Shown: positions 60,229 to 64,000 of the stretch, piece after piece
Position numbering within the stretch: position 1 is the first letter of the stretch
How the letters are laid out: each line of letters opens with the position of its first letter
Source of the DNA: JABCYV01 sp963696025
GTDB lineage: Bacteria; Acidobacteriota; Terriglobia; Terriglobales; Acidobacteriaceae
Direction of reading: 5' to 3'
DNA length: 64,000 nt
NCBI GenBank assembly: GCA_963696025.1
Contig: CAVOII010000007.1
Location: 248,001-312,000 of the forward strand
Program-made: the position numbers and the translations under genes
Notes under the pieces: generated by a model
The model's input: only the letters and a program-made list of their open reading frames with translations
Databases searched by the model: none
What the model was told of the DNA's origin: nothing

Positions 60229-61083
60229 ATGAAATTCATCGGCCGACTTGCATTCTTACTCATCGCCGCTGTTACTTTACCCGTCCTAGCGTCAGCCGAC
60301 GAAGGTCCCCTTGATACTTCCCAACCCAAGGGCATTACTACCGACGAGATTATTCATCGCTTCGCCGCCAAAGAGAAAGAATTCAAGGAGGCGCGTGATC
60401 AATACACCTACCGCCAGGACGTCCGGGTGCAGACATTGGACGGCGATACGGTGACCGGAGAGTATCGGGAGGTCTTCGATGTCTTGTTCAACGACCAAGG
60501 AAAACGGCTGGAGAACGTAGTGTTCGCGCCGCAATCGACGCTTGAAAACGGTGGCATCTCCATGTCGAAGGAAGACCTGTTCGATATTCGGAATCGTCTG
60601 CCCTTCGTTCTGACCAGCGACGAAATTTCTGAGTACCAAATTCTGTACGTCGGGCAACAGCAGGAAGACGAATTGCACTGTTACGTATTCGATGTCGCCC
60701 CCAAGGCAATCCAGAAGGATAAGCGTTATTTCCAGGGGCGAATCTGGGTTGATGACCACGATTTTCAGATTGTTAAGACCTTCGGCAAGACGGTTCCTGA
60801 TTTCCCGCTGAACAAGAAAGGAAAAGGTCAGGAAAACCTTTTTCCCAAGTTCACCACGTGGCGCGAGCAGTTTGATGGCAAATATTGGTTCCCCACGTAC
60901 ACCAAGGCAGACGATACCTTGCACTTTTCTCTGCAAGAAGTCCACATCCGAGAGATCGTGAAATACGAGGATTACAAGCGTTTCGGATCCAACGTGAAGA
61001 TCACTTACGAAGGCAAAGAAGTGCAGAAGGACGAGGGAGCAAGGGGCAAGCCGCAACCTCAGCCGCCACAACCGCAGAAATAG
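60229..61083 (+). CDS. Secreted protein resembling outer-membrane lipoprotein-sorting factors
   Basis: 284 residues from ATG 60229; the open frame reaches 60145 but the signal peptide (KFIGRLAFLLIAAVTLPVLASA) begins here. The body has long beta-strand segments (DQYTYRQDVRVQTLDGDTVTG, YQILYVGQQQEDELHCYVFDV, YFQGRIWVDDHDFQIVKTFG, KYWFPTYTKADDTLHF) as in LolA/LppX-like folds, where a half-barrel carries a lipid. The C-terminus is Pro/Gln-rich. Similarity is structural by pattern, not a firm family call. Location is probably the periplasm. Confidence 0.65.
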   Translation: MKFIGRLAFLLIAAVTLPVLASADEGPLDTSQPKGITTDEIIHRFAAKEKEFKEARDQYTYRQDVRVQTLDGDTVTGEYREVFDVLFNDQGKRLENVVFAPQSTLENGGISMSKEDLFDIRNRLPFVLTSDEISEYQILYVGQQQEDELHCYVFDVAPKAIQKDKRYFQGRIWVDDHDFQIVKTFGKTVPDFPLNKKGKGQENLFPKFTTWREQFDGKYWFPTYTKADDTLHFSLQEVHIREIVKYEDYKRFGSNVKITYEGKEVQKDEGARGKPQPQPPQPQK

Positions 61084-62173
61084 ATTCCTGCTCCCTGCAT
61101 CCGCGTTTCAGCCGTCCGCTAAGCTTGAGCCGAACTCTCCGCTGATAAACTTCGACCCCCTGAAGCTCCGATGCGAACGTACAAGGATGAATCGCATGGG
61201 CATGTCAGGAGCATCGTGCGCCCGCCCGCGGCCCGAGCTAAGAACAGCCATAAACGTTCTTGTAACCCTCGCAGCCGCCCCAACAGCTCTTTCTCGACTC
61301 GCCGCGAATAGGTTTTCTCTTTCTATGGTTGACGCCGCGTCCAGGAGGAACAAAGCAAGATTTAAGGTATCCGCATGGTACTACCAGACATGGGTTATAA
61401 ATGTAACCTTCCGGATCCGTCATAAAAGCTGACGGCGGAAACCCAATTGTACGCAGTTGGGACACCGGGGCCTGACAACTACTGAGGATCATCAGTGCGA
61501 CAAGGCGAAGCTGCCTCTCCGTTTCGCCTTCCAGTCTCTTCACACAATTGGCGAGGTACGGAACCGTGCAAAAGCCGGTCGAAACGAACGGATGTCTCGG
61601 TGTGGGTCGACGTTTGTAGTGCCATCTGCCGGCTTTCAGGGATTGTGGCGGAAATCGTAATCCCGAACGCAATCGCCTTGAGTTCGAACTCGAGGCTTCT
61701 GAGGCCGTGCGCGATGTTGTCTATCGGCATCGCGAAGACAACCCTGCTACCCGGTTTTACAATCGGACGATTCGGGTAACCGAGGCCCTACGTCTCCCAC
61801 TTCTTCCACGCAGGGCCTCACCCTGTGTTCGACCTGAAACTAAAGTTGACACAAAAACCTCGTTCGCAACGACATGACACTCTAATTGTTCGGGTTCTGG
61901 AACAGAGTTTTGACGGCGAGACTCGAGCGACGTCCTCCGGACATACCTTGCAAATACTGTTCTGAAAACAGAACAACACTATCCGCACGAAAACGAGGCG
62001 AGGCTCTGCGGCAAGTATCAACGGGTACCAAACCCCGTGCCCCTGAGGTGCGGTTTTCTTGGCTGCGTTCGTTCTTCTCACTCCTGTCCGGTTTGTGGAA
62101 CAGAAGATAATTTCTGGCTGATCTGGATTTCAATCCCTAATACGCTGTCGCCCAACGCTTGGAGGGTTGGGAA
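61084..62173. other. Gene-poor region of about 1.1 kb
   Basis: No convincing coding frame on either strand: several open frames of 70-145 codons overlap each other and read as noise. Two structures are visible: GAGGCCCT (61782-61789) inverted at AGGGCCTC (61812-61819), and a perfect palindrome at 61958-61975 (listed separately). The stretch may hold decayed coding sequence. Confidence 0.4.
61958..61975. promoter_or_regulatory. Perfect 18-bp operator-like palindrome
   Basis: TGTTCTG (61958-61964), AAAA, CAGAACA (61969-61975) is a perfect inverted repeat with a four-base centre, 199 bases upstream of the gene at 62174. It looks like a dimeric repressor site, but no adjacent promoter or regulator is evident. 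Confidence 0.4.
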
Positions 62174-63220
62174 ATGAAGTTCTCGCACCAACGCAGCTCG
62201 TGGGTAATTGTCCGTCGCGCGTTGAGTCTGATCGTCCTTGTCTCAGAACTAAGCGCCCAAGTTGGGGAACGTCACGTACGGCTCGGATTCCCACAAGACT
62301 GGAGTCACCGCCATGTCATCTTCAATCGCAGCATAATTTCAGCGCATCCTGAATTGGCCAATATCGAACCACGCGTGCTGCACCAATTCCTGCGGGAAAT
62401 GCCTCGATCCCCGGTTACGGAAGCGGCTCCTTCAAATAAACAGGCGCATCTGAAGCGGGATTGGATGGTGGCCGAGATCGCGGCGAGCGTAGCTGCGGGA
62501 ATGTCCCCCGCCAAGTTCGGCTTCGATGCGAGCACCACGAACTGTGCGAATGATTACGTAGTGTTTGGTCTAAATGCCCTCGGGGTGACGGAGGGACAAG
62601 GGAACCTTGTGGCCTTAAACAACCTCTACAGTGGGCCAAGCGGGCTTTGTGGAACCGGAGGGCCTTCACTGCTTTTCTCGTACAACACCACCACGGCGGG
62701 CGGCAGAGTCAAGACCTCGCCCGTATTGTCGCTGGATGGCACGAAGATCGCATTTGTCGAAAGCGGAACTGGAGTATCCGTATTTCACGTGCTGACCTGG
62801 GCAAACGGGTCCGGGCAATGGAACTTCGGCGAAGGTTTCGGCTACTCCTGGCGTGGGCAATACCGCCTCCATGACCTCGCTGACCTTCGACGCTACCGCG
62901 AGCGACACGTTGTCGTCCCCATGGGTCGATTACACCGACGATGTCGCCTACGTCGGGGCAGTGGGGCGGAAGGCACCGATTTCTTTTTTTGGGGCATGAC
63001 CCAAGACTGCCCGACCGCGGCGGGAGTTCCCGGCGTCGCTAGCGGGTGTGTAATGTCGTTGACGAATTTTGGGGCGGTTACTACAGTCACGGAGGCGGGT
63101 GGAACCAGCGTGGTGATCACCGACAACTTCAGTACTGCCGGCCAGGCCTCCAGTATCTATTTCACGAACTTTGCGAATCCCCACAATGCAGTCAAACTGA
63201 CACAGAACGGACTGAACTGA
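62174..63220 (+). pseudogene. Secreted protein, frame-disrupted in the middle
   Basis: From ATG 62174 (GGAGGG upstream) the frame encodes a signal peptide and KFGFDASTTNCANDYVVFGL ... VLSLDGTKIAFVESG ... VFHVLTWANG. Between about 62810 and 62985 the protein-like sequence is in another frame: GNGTSAKVSATPGVGNTASM then SPWVDYTDDVAYVGAV. Near the T7 run (62982-62988) sense returns to the first frame: SLTNFGAVTTVTEAGGTSVV to the end NAVKLTQNGLN. Two indels, possibly with a deletion, are needed. The intact protein would be a beta-rich extracellular protein with repeated blades. Function unknown. Confidence 0.55.
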
Positions 63221-63293
63221 GACATTCCGTGGGATTTCAGTCGGACCGAGGTCTTCGGGCGATTTGCGAAATCTGAAGTCGCAAGCCCACTTT

Positions 63294-63974
63294 TTAGTGT
63301 TCCAGTTTGCCCTCAGTCATCTTGCCGTCGAGCCAGGTTTGCAGTCGCTTCTTGCCCACGTCGGGCAGATCCAGAAAGTGCATCCCCGCTCGGCCTTGCG
63401 TATCTGCCCAGACTACTTCTGAGTTCGTTTCTATTGTCCCGGCTTGGGGCAATAGGAACTCCAGGCGAAATTTCTCAGCAAGCCCGACCGCCTGCAGCAT
63501 CCGAATAGCCAGCCCGCCCATGCTGATGTTCATGGTTTTGGCGCGGAACTCACGGTCGGCTGTGGCCAGATGAATGGGCACCTCGAGTGCGCATCGGAAG
63601 TAACGCCGATATTCACCGATGAGCAGACCGGAAGCGGCCCGCAATGTGCGTCGTACTTGCTCGGCTGATACCGGCTTAGTCATGATGAACTTGGTTGCCT
63701 GTGGCAAAGCGTTGTTAACGTCATTGTTGGGTACGATCGCAAATGCAATGGCGGTACGGTTGGATGGGTAAGCATCGATGTCCTTGAGCACAGCGTCGGC
63801 GCCTTTCAGGTCGTAGTCGACAATAACCGCCTCGAACTTTCGCTGGCGTAGGAACTGGATAGCTTGTGGCACGTCGCTTGTTACTTCCGTCTCGATCCGC
63901 GCCTCTAGGAGCACGGCGGGAAGTACCGCTTGGACTCCGATATCCTGAGAAACTAAAAGAGCGTTCGCACCCAT
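63294..63974 (-). CDS. Receiver-like plus PilZ-domain protein
   Basis: 226 residues from ATG 63974 with AAGGAG seven bases upstream. The N-terminal half has a receiver fold with FEAVIVDYDLKGADAVL (candidate phospho-Asp) and FIMTKPVSAEQVRRTL (the conserved Lys), but the N-terminal acidic pair is reduced to SQD, so phosphorylation may be impaired. The C-terminal half is PilZ: RRYFR and NISMGGLAIRM, the latter again lacking the usual first Asp but keeping SxGG. It may couple c-di-GMP level to a target by protein contact. It lies at the window edge and its upstream context is unseen. Confidence 0.82.
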   Translation of the reverse strand: MGANALLVSQDIGVQAVLPAVLLEARIETEVTSDVPQAIQFLRQRKFEAVIVDYDLKGADAVLKDIDAYPSNRTAIAFAIVPNNDVNNALPQATKFIMTKPVSAEQVRRTLRAASGLLIGEYRRYFRCALEVPIHLATADREFRAKTMNISMGGLAIRMLQAVGLAEKFRLEFLLPQAGTIETNSEVVWADTQGRAGMHFLDLPDVGKKRLQTWLDGKMTEGKLEH

Positions 63975-64000
63975 AACTTCACTCCTTGTAGCGAGTCGCG

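Overview
The window looks like chromosomal DNA of a soil-type Acidobacteriota (Terriglobia / Koribacter-like). This is inferred from the high-GC coding style, PilZ proteins, porins and TonB-dependent receptors with carboxypeptidase-like N-termini, a division cluster of acidobacterial layout, and many dispersed palindromic repeats. No rRNA, tRNA or CRISPR array was seen.

Layout. 0-8 kb: the end of phoU converging on a PhoB-like regulator, glpK, then a likely operon of response regulator, histidine kinase, porin-like outer-membrane protein and periplasmic cupredoxin. 8.3-14.4 kb: a probable one-carbon / N-methyl catabolic group (betaine-homocysteine-methyltransferase-like enzyme, two FAD oxidoreductases, TetR regulator, choline/betaine-type Rieske oxygenase). 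14.4-22.5 kb: secreted or periplasmic hydrolases (amidohydrolase, CocE/NonD hydrolase, phosphodiesterase-like protein), small metal-binding-type proteins (CPXCG, YbjQ), an SRPBCC protein and a broken S51 peptidase. 22.5-41.3 kb: the dcw cluster mraZ-rsmH-(small ORF)-ftsL-ftsI-murE-murF-mraY-murD-ftsW-murG-murC-(broken ORF)-ftsQ-ftsA-ftsZ, with a readable promoter and tandem MraZ boxes in front. murE carries the DNPR signature of meso-diaminopimelate ligases. murB and ddl are absent from their common position.

41.3-49.7 kb: housekeeping and small genes (LysE exporter, pseudouridine synthase, GAF, rhodanese, DUF4440, PilZ, recJ, two DUF507 proteins, queG). 49.9-55.4 kb: three IS110-family transposase copies or remnants around a TonB-dependent receptor; each copy is interrupted by an in-frame stop. 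55.5-64 kb: a membrane protein, an HEXXH-type peptidase with repeats, a cold-shock protein, a YihY/BrkB membrane protein, two secreted proteins (one frame-disrupted), a gene-poor kilobase, and a REC-PilZ protein.

Cross-cutting themes. Several loci carry single-base frame disruptions (19.9, 21.7, 37.1 and 62.8 kb). At least one has an independent active-site loss, so real decay is likely there; the others could be assembly errors. Palindromic dispersed repeats occur between genes and also inside coding sequence, in frame, in rsmH, at the end of murF and in queG. No single undescribed system stands out beyond doubt. The strongest observations are the MraZ operator array, the same-place stop codons in two IS110 transposases, the repeat-derived peptides in conserved enzymes, and the two-component/porin/cupredoxin operon.
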